Positions 45,756-53,951 of a DNA stretch of 64,000 nucleotides are shown piece after piece (within the stretch, counting starts at the first letter, position 1; the number at the start of each line of letters is the position of its first letter). Source of the DNA: RHKX01 sp963743875. Lineage in GTDB: Bacteria > Actinomycetota > Thermoleophilia > Solirubrobacterales > 70-9. The stretch is from positions 186,001-250,000 of the forward strand of contig CAVURM010000005.1 in the NCBI GenBank assembly GCA_963743875.1, given 5' to 3'. A model generated the notes under the pieces. It had not been told where the DNA came from and searched no databases. It worked only from the letters and a program-made list of their open reading frames with translations. Both the position numbers and the translations under genes were made by a program.

Positions 45756-47750
45756 GTGGCTCGCAGCGGTGGAAATGGCTTGACGATCGCCCAGGTATCT
45801 CCCTACACGTGGGGAGCACACCACGAGGTCAACGCGTATGTGGCCGGCGCCGCCGCCGAGCTGCAGGCTCGCGGGCATCGGGTCGTGGTCGCCGCTCCCG
45901 GCGGCACCCGGGCCGACCTGCGCCGATCGCAGCGGGCGATCGGGAACGCAAGGGGCGGCGGGGCGGCGATCTTCGGCTCCGGCTGGGATGGGATCCGCGC
46001 CGGCGAGAGCGGCCCGGCCGTGCTCTCCGTCGGCGCCGCCTTCAAGCTCCCGGCCGGCTCCCGCCCCCGCCCCGCCCCCGTCCCGGTCGATGTCTCGCGT
46101 TCGCTCGAAGGTTTGCTGACGGCGGTCGATTTCGACATCGTTCACGTCCACGACCCGTTTGCGCCGAGCGCGGCCTCGGCGGCCCTGCGCCACTCGACCT
46201 CGCTCAATGCGGCGACGTTTCACCTGCCAACCGAACGGGTCCTCTCGACTCAGGTCGCCCGCCCTCTCGTCGAGATCTTCTTCGGGCGCCTCGATGCCCG
46301 CATGGCCGCGGCCAGGAGCACGGCGGAGCTCCTCAACCGGTTCTTTCCCGGCACCTACGAGGTCGTCGCTCCGGCCGCCGAGGAGAGTCCGTCGACCGTT
46401 TCCGAGAACGGACCGCCGCGGATCGTCTACTGCGCCCGCGAGGAGCGCGGCGCATTACGAATCTTCCTGCGAGCGCTTCGGAAGCTGCCGCTCGACCTCC
46501 CCTGGGAGGCCGATGTCTGGATCGAGGACAGCTCGATCCAGACGCCGCGCCTGAACAGCCGCCTGCGGGATCGGGTCCGGGTTCTGCGCCCGGCTGAGGC
46601 CACGGCCGAGGATCTGATCGCCGGCGCGGATATCGTCTGCGCCACCTCCGGCGGACCGCAGCCGGCGCCGAGTCTGATCCTCGCCGCGTTCGCCGCCGGC
46701 GCAGCACCTGTGGCTGCTCAGATCGAGCCGTACGAGGAGCTGGTCGACACCGATGCGGGTGAGCTCGGCCTCGTCTTTCCCCCCGGCGATCCGCTGACCC
46801 TGGCCGGGCAGATCGAGCGCCTGGTTCGCGACCAGAAGCTGCGGGAGCGGATCGCCGAAGCCGGTGCCGGCTCGGCGCGATCCTTCGCCCAGATGGCCGA
46901 CCAGCTCGAGGCGGTTTACGGGCGACTCGTCGCGCGTCGCCACGACCCTCAGGGCAATGCGGAGGCCAGGAAGCGAATCTCGCGGCGCCGCACGATCGAC
47001 TGCGATCTGCACATGCACACCGATCACTCCAACGACTGCGCCACCCCCGTGGAGGTGTTGCTGGAGACGGCCAAGGACCGCGGGATGGGCGCGATCGCGA
47101 TCACCGATCACAACGAGATCTCCGGGGCGCTGGCCGCTCGCGAGGTGGCCGAGCGCGACGGCGGCATCAAGGTGATCGTCGGCGAGGAGGTGAAGACCGC
47201 CGAGCAGGGCGAGGTGATCGGCCTGTTCCTCGAGGAGAAGATCGACCGGGGGATGACGATGGCCGAGACCGTCGCCGAGATCCGCCGCCAGGGCGGGTTG
47301 GTCTACGTGCCGCACCCGTTCGACCGCCTCCACTCGGTACCCGACTACGAACACCTCCTGGACATGGTCGAGGAGATCGACATCCTCGAGGTCTTCAACC
47401 CGCGGGTCGCGTTCAGCGCGTTCAACGAGGAGGCGGAGCGCTTCGCGGCCAAGTACCGGATCGTTCCCGGGGCCGGTTCCGACGGTCATGTCGCCCAGGC
47501 GCTCGGCAGCGTCAGGATCCGGCTGCACGACTTCGACGGGGCGGAGGAGTTCCTCGAGGCGATGCGGAGCGCCGACATCGTCCGCAAGCACAAGAACCTC
47601 GTCTATGTGCAGGCATTGAAGTGGATGCAGGCGGCCAGCGGGCAGGCGGGCGGACGTAAGGAGGTCGCCGACCCTCGGCCGGTCAAGGGCGGGCGCAGAT
47701 CCGAGGAGAAACGGCGACGCGCGGCCGCTGCGGCTCGCGGCAAGAGTTGA
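45756..47750 (+). CDS. Glycosyltransferase-PHP phosphoesterase fusion
   Basis: This 664-residue protein joins two domains. Residues about 8-395 are a GT-B/GT4-like glycosyltransferase: IAQVSPYTWGAHHEVNAYV, DIVHVHDPFAPSA, a weak acceptor region, and PAPSLILAAFAAGAAPVAA in the donor domain, without a clean E-x7-E. Residues about 415-600 are a PHP domain: DCDLHMHTDHSNDC (HxH metal site), AIAITDHNEISGA, VIVGEEVKT, VYVPHPFD and PGAGSDGH. PHP domains of this kind hydrolyse phosphomonoesters such as nucleotides or histidinol phosphate. A Lys/Arg-rich tail follows. The fusion suggests linked transfer and hydrolysis; the substrate is unknown. Confidence 0.8.
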   Translation: MARSGGNGLTIAQVSPYTWGAHHEVNAYVAGAAAELQARGHRVVVAAPGGTRADLRRSQRAIGNARGGGAAIFGSGWDGIRAGESGPAVLSVGAAFKLPAGSRPRPAPVPVDVSRSLEGLLTAVDFDIVHVHDPFAPSAASAALRHSTSLNAATFHLPTERVLSTQVARPLVEIFFGRLDARMAAARSTAELLNRFFPGTYEVVAPAAEESPSTVSENGPPRIVYCAREERGALRIFLRALRKLPLDLPWEADVWIEDSSIQTPRLNSRLRDRVRVLRPAEATAEDLIAGADIVCATSGGPQPAPSLILAAFAAGAAPVAAQIEPYEELVDTDAGELGLVFPPGDPLTLAGQIERLVRDQKLRERIAEAGAGSARSFAQMADQLEAVYGRLVARRHDPQGNAEARKRISRRRTIDCDLHMHTDHSNDCATPVEVLLETAKDRGMGAIAITDHNEISGALAAREVAERDGGIKVIVGEEVKTAEQGEVIGLFLEEKIDRGMTMAETVAEIRRQGGLVYVPHPFDRLHSVPDYEHLLDMVEEIDILEVFNPRVAFSAFNEEAERFAAKYRIVPGAGSDGHVAQALGSVRIRLHDFDGAEEFLEAMRSADIVRKHKNLVYVQALKWMQAASGQAGGRKEVADPRPVKGGRRSEEKRRRAAAAARGKS

Positions 47751-47769
47751 TTCAGGGGGCAATAACGAG

Positions 47770-48423
47770 GTGCAACCACAAGGAGAGGGCCCGACGCCGT
47801 CAAAAGAGTCGCCCGCTGTGCCAATCACCGAGGATCAGATCAAGGAGAAGTACCTGGAGCGCGCGATCCGCGAGCTCAACCAGCTCACGCATGAGCTCCA
47901 GGATTGCGAGGAGTGTCCGCGCGGCAGCCTGATGCCGGTGCTCGGGTCGGGCCACCCGCAGGCCGACGTGATGCTGCTCAAGCATGCTCCGAACGTCGCC
48001 GAGATCGAGGAGGGGGTCGCTTTCTACGGACGGTCGGGAACCGCGGTGATGAAGTCGCTCAAGCGCCTCGGGATCGATCCGCTCGTCGTCTACGGGACGC
48101 TCTGCGTCAAGTGCCCGCTCTCGGATCCCGCGCTGGCCTCACCGACCTGCGTCTCGCGGCTCGTCCCCGAGATCGCGATCGTCGAACCCCGCTGCGTCGT
48201 CGTCATGGGTGAGCCGGCCCTCGAGTGTCTCAACGACGTGCAGATCCCGCTGGCGGAGACGATCGAGGCGAGGCCCGGGGAAATCCAGGCGCTGACGCCG
48301 ACGATCGACGTGATCTTCACGCCCGACATCGACTCCTCGCTCGACTCGGAGGGCCCGAAGCGGGACTTCTGGCGGGCGTTTCGCGCGGTCGGCGAGTGGT
48401 ACGAGGACCTACCCCCTTACTGA
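47770..48423 (+). CDS. Uracil-DNA glycosylase superfamily protein with altered active-site motifs
   Basis: This 217-residue protein has the fold pattern and Fe-S cysteines of family 4/5 uracil-DNA glycosylases: Cys46 and Cys49 (DCEECPRG), then LCVKCPLSD and a later Cys. The usual catalytic loop GEAPG is KHAPN (residues 71-75), followed by FYGRSGTAVMKSL. The late HP motif before KRDFW is TPDIDSSLDSEGPKRDFW. It may therefore be a non-glycosylase or a variant enzyme. GTG 47770 starts the frame; GTG 47818 is an alternative. Confidence 0.72.
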   Translation: MQPQGEGPTPSKESPAVPITEDQIKEKYLERAIRELNQLTHELQDCEECPRGSLMPVLGSGHPQADVMLLKHAPNVAEIEEGVAFYGRSGTAVMKSLKRLGIDPLVVYGTLCVKCPLSDPALASPTCVSRLVPEIAIVEPRCVVVMGEPALECLNDVQIPLAETIEARPGEIQALTPTIDVIFTPDIDSSLDSEGPKRDFWRAFRAVGEWYEDLPPY

Positions 48424-48454
48424 GCGCGTAGCCGTCTCGACGTCAGCGCGCCGG

Positions 48455-48460
48455 TACATT
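48455..48460 (+). promoter_or_regulatory. -10-like hexamer TACATT, leaderless start
   Basis: TACATT ends 7 nt before the ATG at 48468; no Shine-Dalgarno is seen. Confidence 0.5.
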
Positions 48461-48467
48461 TGCAGCC

Positions 48468-48890
48468 ATGCGTGCGCTCGGCCAGATCGCCACCTTCGTG
48501 TCCACGGTCGTCGCGGCCGTGATCATCGGCTTCGGCGTGCCGCTCGCCTGGATCTGGATCGGCTCGCAGATGCAGTCCGGCTCGGGGGCCAGCACCGTCA
48601 ACTTCTCGGTCGCGATGGTGATCCTCTTCGGGATCATCATCACCTACGTCCTGCTCCTCTACCTGGCCGGAATCGCGTTGGCGTTCTTCGGCCCTCGAGG
48701 TGATCCCGGCGTCGGGGCCCAGGCCCACCGCGCGCCCTGGATGCGCGGTATGACCGATACCCGCGAGCTCAAGCATGGCTCGGCGATGGGCGGCATCGAG
48801 CGCCTCTTCGTCGTCACGACGATGATCGTGTTCGTCGCTTTCTGGGCCTGGTTCGCCTTCAAGGCCGGCAGCCCGCTCCCCAGCCAGTAG
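48468..48890 (+). CDS. Small membrane protein, three predicted helices
   Basis: This 140-residue protein has hydrophobic segments at about 5-32, 45-74 and 112-131, with a charged loop (RGDPGVGAQAHRAPWMRGMTDTRELKHG) between the second and third. I do not recognise the family. It is probably transcribed from its own leaderless promoter, downstream of the glycosylase-like gene. Confidence 0.65.
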   Translation: MRALGQIATFVSTVVAAVIIGFGVPLAWIWIGSQMQSGSGASTVNFSVAMVILFGIIITYVLLLYLAGIALAFFGPRGDPGVGAQAHRAPWMRGMTDTRELKHGSAMGGIERLFVVTTMIVFVAFWAWFAFKAGSPLPSQ

Positions 48891-48891
48891 C

Positions 48892-48922
48892 CACCGGTGT
48901 CAGGTTTTGCACCTATACGGTG
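48892..48922. repeat. Short dyad CACCG...CGGTG with inner AGGT/ACCT
   Basis: The palindrome lies between convergent genes and contains GTGTCAGGTTTTGCACCTATAC, a T-containing stem-loop. It could terminate transcription. Confidence 0.35.
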
Positions 48923-48978
48923 ATCAACTCGCCACCGGAGCGACCCCAGCAGGCGGATGAACGCTCGCCGGCCGGGCT

Positions 48979-49761
48979 CTAGCCCATGGCTGCGGTTGCG
49001 ACCCGGTCCATCGACTCGAACTTCGCGCTGGCCAGGCCGCGGACGACGATCGTGTCCAGCGCGACGTAGGCGCTCAGCATCGCGTCGGCGTCCTCGGGGT
49101 TCTCGGCGGCGACGCCGACGGTTCCCGGCGGCTCGGCGAGACGTTCGAAGTGGTTGCGGTAGCCGTCGTGCAGGTCGCGGTAGAAACCCTCTTCCTTGGC
49201 GAGGCGTGTCTCGGCGTCGGCTCCGACCGAGGTGCGGACGTAGCCGTAGACGCGGGGTGCGTCGCGTCCGGCCTCGGCGGCACCCGCTTCGACCTGCTCG
49301 CGGGCGCCGGCGGCGTAGGAGGGGGTCATCCAGTTGAAGAAGGCGCCGTCGTAGTCGGCGCCGGCAAGCGCGCACATCTTCGGCCCCATCGCAGCCAGGA
49401 TCAGGCGCACGCCGGGGATCGCCTCGCGGAGCTCGTCGTGGGCCTCCCGCATCCTGGTCAGCGGCTTCTCTGAGAAGCCCGCGCCGACGCCGATCAGCAG
49501 GCGCGAGCGGTCGAGGTCGAGCTCCTCGATCTTGGCGTTGATCTCGGCGGGCGGATTGCGATCGAGGGCGAGGACGCCGACGCCGAGCTGCACGGCGGCC
49601 GACCCCTCGGCGAAGGCGGCCAGAGTCTCGAGCCCGCTCGCCGCCGGGTGGTCGTTCGCCCACATCGAGGTGTAGCCGAGTTCCTCGCAGCGGCCGGCGA
49701 GCTCGGTTGCGACCTCGGGATCGAGCCCGGCGGCAACGCCGAATCCGCGCGCCTGATTCAT
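48979..49761 (-). CDS. LLM-class (F420-dependent) oxidoreductase
   Basis: This 260-residue protein has the luciferase-like monooxygenase barrel pattern: GFGVAAGLDPEVATELAGRCEELGYTSMWANDH, VQLGVGVLALDRNPP, LLIGVGAGFSE and LILAAMGPKMCALAGADYDGAFFNWMTP. Actinobacterial members mostly use coenzyme F420. Somewhat shorter than the usual 290-330 residues, lacking part of the C-terminal section. ATG 49761 overlaps the upstream RNA methyltransferase stop by 4 nt. Substrate unknown. Confidence 0.85.
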   Translation of the reverse strand: MNQARGFGVAAGLDPEVATELAGRCEELGYTSMWANDHPAASGLETLAAFAEGSAAVQLGVGVLALDRNPPAEINAKIEELDLDRSRLLIGVGAGFSEKPLTRMREAHDELREAIPGVRLILAAMGPKMCALAGADYDGAFFNWMTPSYAAGAREQVEAGAAEAGRDAPRVYGYVRTSVGADAETRLAKEEGFYRDLHDGYRNHFERLAEPPGTVGVAAENPEDADAMLSAYVALDTIVVRGLASAKFESMDRVATAAMG

Positions 49762-51126
49762 TGAGCGCCCACCTTCTCGAGCAGTGCCACGCACTCGATG
49801 TGCGGGGTCTGAGGGAACATGTCGACCGGCCTCACGCGCGTCAGCCTATAACCGGCGTCGACCATCTGTCTTGCGTTCGGCGCCATCGTCGTCGGGTTGC
49901 AGGAGACGTAGACGATCCGGTCCGCCTCGCATTCGAGCACCCGCCGCACGATCTTCGCCGAGAGTCCTGCTCGCGGTGGATCGATGACGACCACATCCGG
50001 CTTTCCAGCCTCTTCGATCAGTGGCCGGATGCCCAGCCTGGCGTCACCGGCTACGAAACCGGGCGTTGGTGATCTCGTTGAGCTCGGCGTTGGCCTCGGC
50101 GTCGACGATCGCGTCGGGGACGCTCTCGACACCCCAGACCTCGCCGGCGTCGGCGGCCATGCTCAAGCCGATCGTGCCGATGCCGCAGTAGAGATCGAAG
50201 AGCCGCTCCCCGGAGCCGAGGCCGGCGAACTCGCGTGCGGCCGCGTACAGGAGCTCGGCGGTCTCGGTGTTGGTCTGCAGGAAGGCGGTGGGGGAGACCC
50301 GCAGGTCGAGGTCGCCGAGCTGCTCGCGAAGGAACTCCTCGCCGAGCACGCCGGTCGGGCCGTCGGTCCCGCCGGAGGGACCTGAGATGGCCGTGTGGAG
50401 ATCAACCGGCGGCTTGGGGAAGTCGGCCGCCGAGGTCACGAGCCGGGTCTGTATCTGCCCGGTGCGGCGTGCCCTCGCGAACGATCAGGTTTCGCAGCAC
50501 GCCGACGCCGGTGTCGCGATCGTGGGCCGGAATGCCCTCGGCCCGTGCCCAGGCGCGAACGGCGTTGCGGGCGGTGTTGTTGGCCTCGGATGCCAGCAGG
50601 CAGTCATCGACGTCCACGACCTGATCCCAGCGCCCCCGCGCGTGAAATCCAAGTGCCGGATCGCCGTCGGGCACAGGCCCCGATCCGAAGGAGTACTCGA
50701 GCTTGTTGCGATACCGCCATTGCTCGACGGCTTCGGACGATCGGCTCGACATCGACGGCCTGATCGCCCTCGAACCCACCGAGCCGGACCAGCGCCTCAC
50801 TGACCTGTGCCTGCTTGTGGCTGAGCTGGAGCTCGTACGGCAGGCCTTGCCACGCGGCGCCGGGGCAGGGCTCGCCGCCGTGCACGCAGCGGTCGGGGAT
50901 CCGCTCCGGCGCGGACTCGAGCAGATCGACGATTGCCGCCTCGGCCCAAGACCTCTTCGATTTGCCGACCCGGACCCGCACGCGATCGCCGGGCAGGCCC
51001 CCGCCAACGAAGATCACGAAGCCCCTCGTCGGTGCGCGCGACTCCCCGCCCACCCTGGGCGAGGGAGTCGATCCGCAGGTCCAGCTCGGCCCCGCGTTGC
51101 GGCCGTCGCCGCGTCTCGGGGGCCGC
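49758..51126 (-). pseudogene. TrmA/RlmD-type RNA m5U methyltransferase (four frameshifts)
   Basis: Every domain is recognisable but spread over frames. N-terminal TRAM-like part (LDLRIDSLAQGG, then FVIFVGGGLPGDRVRVRV after an indel at the CCCC run 51022-51025), CVHGGEPCPGAAWQGLPYELQLSHKQ (Fe-S Cys pair region), a change near 50740 into SEAVEQWRYRNKLEYSFG, another near 50455 into VTSAADFPKPPVD, the SAM site FDLYCGIGTIGLS, another near 50055, then VVVIDPPRAGLS and VYVSCNPTTMAPNARQM with the catalytic Cys. No standard start codon lies before LDLRID. The gene would methylate uridine in tRNA or rRNA; with all motifs intact, recent decay or sequencing error is likely. Confidence 0.75.
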
Positions 51127-51824
51127 TCAGCCGAGCGCCTTCTCGATCTTCGTCCAGGATGCTCTTGCGAGCCTTGTCCGTTCTTCTCGTGGGTGCGGAC
51201 CTTGCGGAGCTCCGGCTTGCTCAGATCGTTCAGGCGATGACCGATCTGCGCCGCGGTCAGCTCGTCGTAGCCGGTGATCGGGAAATCCGATCCGATTCCG
51301 GCCTTGCGGCGAGCCTTGTCAACGCTTGCGAGCGGTTCGTCGGCTGCATCACGGGCGCTCCGGCTCAGCTTCGCAGCCGTTCCCTTCGCCTGCTTGCGGG
51401 CCTTCGTCGTCCCCTTCTCGACCTGCTTGCGTGCCTCCTCCAGCAGCGCCTCCAGGTCCTTGACCATCTCCTCGGACTGCTTGCGGCCACGGGAGACGAG
51501 CTTCGAGACGAGTTCGTTGGCGTCGTCGCGGGTCATCCGTCCACGCTTGACGGCGTCGTCGACCACTTCCTGGATCCGTTCCCGCGGCAGCGTCACGCTG
51601 CGCTCGAGTGCATCGCGGAATGCTTCGACGCTCTTGTCGGCCCGATCGGCGGAGCGCTCCGTCTTCGGCGCGCGGGTGCTCTTCTTGGGTGCGGCCTTCT
51701 TGGGCGCGGCCCTCTTGGCGGCGACCCTCTTTGGTGCGGTCTTCTTCGCGGCGGTCTTCTTTGGTGCGGTCTTCTTGGCAGAGCCCTTCTTGGAGGTGCT
51801 CTTCTTGGCGGTTGTGGCGGCCAT
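51127..51824 (-). CDS. Lys/Ala-rich histone H1-like/phasin-like protein (frameshifted C-terminus)
   Basis: The N-terminus (about 1-55) is a repeat of AKKTAPKK/AAPKKAA units, as in bacterial H1-like nucleoid proteins. Residues 60-165 form a predicted long amphipathic coiled coil (RIQEVVDDAVKRGRMTRDDANELVSKLV, LEALLEEARKQVEKG), reminiscent of phasin-type granule proteins. The tail ITGYDELTAAQIGHRLNDLSKPELRKVRTHEK is followed, after two indels (near 51180 and 51150), by KARKSIL and KIEKALG with a TGA at 51127. The apparent 406-residue open frame running to 50604 merges into the next gene and is an artefact of these indels. Confidence 0.72.
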
Positions 51825-51893
51825 TGGTCCCTTCCTCAGGATTGGTGTGACACGAAATATGGCACCGCTGTTGATGGCGCGCTTATCGGTCGT

Positions 51894-52757
51894 CTAGCGC
51901 GACGACTCTTTCGAGGCGAAATTCGCAATCACCGGAGCGTGGTCGGAGAGGCGGATCGGAAGCGCCGATGTGGCCTCCGTCATGTCGGCTGTGGTCGGGT
52001 CGGGAACCTCCCGGCGGTGTGGCGGCCACTGCGACGGCGCCTCGAGAACGTCCAGTCCGGAGACGAGTAGATGGTCGATCACCCGCGGGCCGGTCGGCGC
52101 GCTGAACCCGAAGTCCGCGCTCAGCTGCTCGAACACGTGACCGCTGAGGGCGGGGCGCAGGTTGAAGTCGCCTCCGAGCAACAACGGTGCGCCCTTCGCC
52201 CATTCGTGGGCGACCCAACCGGCCTTGATCAACTCCGTCTCTGCCGAATCACGGGCGGCGCCGGCGTGCAGGTTCGCCACGCAGAGATCCTCGCCGAGTC
52301 GGGTGAAGGCCATCATCCGCCGCTCCGGACGGGTCGCCAGACAGAGGCTGCGCCGCTCCGTCACGCCCACGAGACCGCTGCCCGAAGTTCGCACGAGGGT
52401 CAGGTTCGAGCCTCCTTCCCAGGAGGCGATCAGATCCGGATTCCAGCTCGCGGCGAGCGCCTGCGCCGGGCCGAGGTAGGGGATGTTGCGGCTCGTCGGC
52501 ACCAGATGGGCGTCCGCCGCACACGCGGTCCCCAGGCCCTCCGCCCAACGCGGCGGGCACTCCTGCAGCAGCGCGACGTCCCATTCGGCATCCGCCAGCG
52601 TCGTCGCGAACTCGTCGAAGAGGTCCCGGTTGACCTGGGCGTGGTCGTGTCCCCGCTCGGTGACGCGAAGCAGCCGGGAACGCCAGGTCAGCAGCTCGCT
52701 TTCCGGGGGATGGTCGCGGCCGTGGAACAGGTTCCAACTGAAGGCACGAACCTCCAT
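51894..52757 (-). CDS. Endonuclease/exonuclease/phosphatase-family protein
   Basis: This 287-residue protein begins at ATG 52757 with MEVRAFSWNLFHGRD. EEP features: WNLFHG (metal Asn), DVALLQECP (catalytic Glu), VANLHAG, LLLGGDFNLRP (GDFN) and the final RLSDHAPVIANF (catalytic SDH). No signal peptide is seen, so it is cytoplasmic, unlike the secreted relative at 36151. GATAAT lies 7 nt before the start codon. Substrate could be DNA or a phospho-compound. Confidence 0.87.
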   Translation of the reverse strand: MEVRAFSWNLFHGRDHPPESELLTWRSRLLRVTERGHDHAQVNRDLFDEFATTLADAEWDVALLQECPPRWAEGLGTACAADAHLVPTSRNIPYLGPAQALAASWNPDLIASWEGGSNLTLVRTSGSGLVGVTERRSLCLATRPERRMMAFTRLGEDLCVANLHAGAARDSAETELIKAGWVAHEWAKGAPLLLGGDFNLRPALSGHVFEQLSADFGFSAPTGPRVIDHLLVSGLDVLEAPSQWPPHRREVPDPTTADMTEATSALPIRLSDHAPVIANFASKESSR

Positions 52758-52764
52758 CGCTGGG

Positions 52765-52770
52765 ATTATC
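52765..52770 (-). promoter_or_regulatory. -10-like hexamer GATAAT, leaderless start
   Basis: GATAAT on the minus strand ends 7 nt before the ATG at 52757. Confidence 0.4.
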
Positions 52771-52855
52771 GATCGCGGCTCGGCGGCAGCGCTGTCGCAT
52801 GCCACCGTCTCCGGCTCCGTTGACCCTGAGGGCAGGAGTAACCTGCCGCGTTTCC

Positions 52856-53761
52856 ATGTCACCGGATACACCCAATCCCCCGAACTCCCTCGACTTCATC
52901 ACCGGCGCGGAGATCGCCGATCGGCTCGGTGGGCTTCTGACCCGGGCCGAGGAGATGAAGGCCGACCGTCCGTCGGCGGGCGCCGGCTCGCTCGCCGCCA
53001 AGTCGGTGGCGCTGGTGTTCGAGCAGCCCTCCACTCGTACCCGGATCTCCTTCGAGGTCGGAGTCGCCGAGCTCGGCGGCACGCCGGTCATCCTGCGCAG
53101 CGACGAGCTGCAGATCAGCAGGGGGGAGTCGATCGGCGACGTCGGTCGGGTGATGTCCCGATTCGTGCACGCGATCGCGATCCGATCCCTCTCCCACGAG
53201 CGCGTTGTCGAGCTCGCCGGCGCTGCGGACATCCCGGTGATCAACGCGCTCACCCCGCTTCACCACCCCTGCCAGGCGATCGCCGACCTCCAGACTCTGA
53301 AGGAGAGGTTCGGCTCGCTCGAGGGCCTGCGGGTCGCCTTCGTCGGCGACGGCAACAACGTCGCCCGCTCGCTTGCGCTGCTCGGCTCGGCGGCGGGGGT
53401 GGAGGTCGTCGTCTCCTCTCCACCCGGCCTCGAGCTGACCGACGCGGCCGTTGTCGGTGCCGAGCTGATCGCCGACCCGCGCGAGGCCGTCGCCGGCGCC
53501 GACGCGATCTACACCGATGTCTGGATCAGCATGGGGGAGGCCGACGCCGAGGCGAAGCGCGCGGCCCTCGCTCCCTACAGGGTCGATGAGGAGCTCCTCG
53601 CCCTCGCCTCCGACCGCGCCGTCGTCCTCCACTGTCTCCCCGCTCACCCGGGCGAGGAGATCAGCGCCGAGGCGCTCTACGGACCGAGGTCAGCCGTCTT
53701 CGATCAGGCCGAGAACCGCCTGCACGCCCAGAAGGCCCTGCTGGAGATGCTGCTCGGCTAG
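52856..53761 (+). CDS. argF: Ornithine carbamoyltransferase
   Basis: This 301-residue enzyme makes citrulline from ornithine and carbamoyl phosphate in arginine synthesis. The carbamoyl-phosphate site is EQPSTRTRISFEVG (STRTR), HHPCQAIADLQT supplies His and Gln, and HCLPAHPGEEI is the ornithine-site Cys motif. The ATG at 52856 is chosen since the frame upstream is not family-like. No other arg genes are nearby. Confidence 0.93.
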   Translation: MSPDTPNPPNSLDFITGAEIADRLGGLLTRAEEMKADRPSAGAGSLAAKSVALVFEQPSTRTRISFEVGVAELGGTPVILRSDELQISRGESIGDVGRVMSRFVHAIAIRSLSHERVVELAGAADIPVINALTPLHHPCQAIADLQTLKERFGSLEGLRVAFVGDGNNVARSLALLGSAAGVEVVVSSPPGLELTDAAVVGAELIADPREAVAGADAIYTDVWISMGEADAEAKRAALAPYRVDEELLALASDRAVVLHCLPAHPGEEISAEALYGPRSAVFDQAENRLHAQKALLEMLLG

Positions 53762-53768
53762 CTCGTTG

Positions 53769-53819
53769 TCGCGAGATTGCGGTTCCGTCCTCCGGGAGGA
53801 CGTTTCTGCCACTTCGCGA
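53769..53819. repeat. 51-bp dyad, copy 2 of the dispersed hairpin family
   Basis: TCGCGAGAT ... ACTTCGCGA ends match those of the element at 6799-6849, and GTTTCTGCCACTTCGCG matches GTTTCTGCAACTTCGCG there. The centre GTCCTCC/GGGAGGAC differs but pairs internally. It begins 8 nt after the argF stop. Confidence 0.65.
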
Positions 53820-53864
53820 AGCTCGGACGGGCAGCCGGCCACCGCCTAAACTCCGCAAACCGGC

Positions 53865-53936
53865 GGCCCCGTCGTCTAATGGTCAGGACTCCAGATTTTC
53901 ATTCTGGCAACGGGGGTTCGATTCCCCCCGGGGCTA
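53865..53936 (+). tRNA. tRNA-Glu (anticodon TTC)
   Basis: A 72-nt cloverleaf: acceptor GGCCCCG/CGGGGCT (first pair G-U), anticodon stem CCAGA/TCTGG around TTTTCAT (anticodon TTC), T-arm GGGGG-TTCGATT-CCCCC. No CCA is encoded. lgt starts 15 nt downstream. Confidence 0.95.
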
Positions 53937-53951
53937 CTTCCCAGGAACCGC

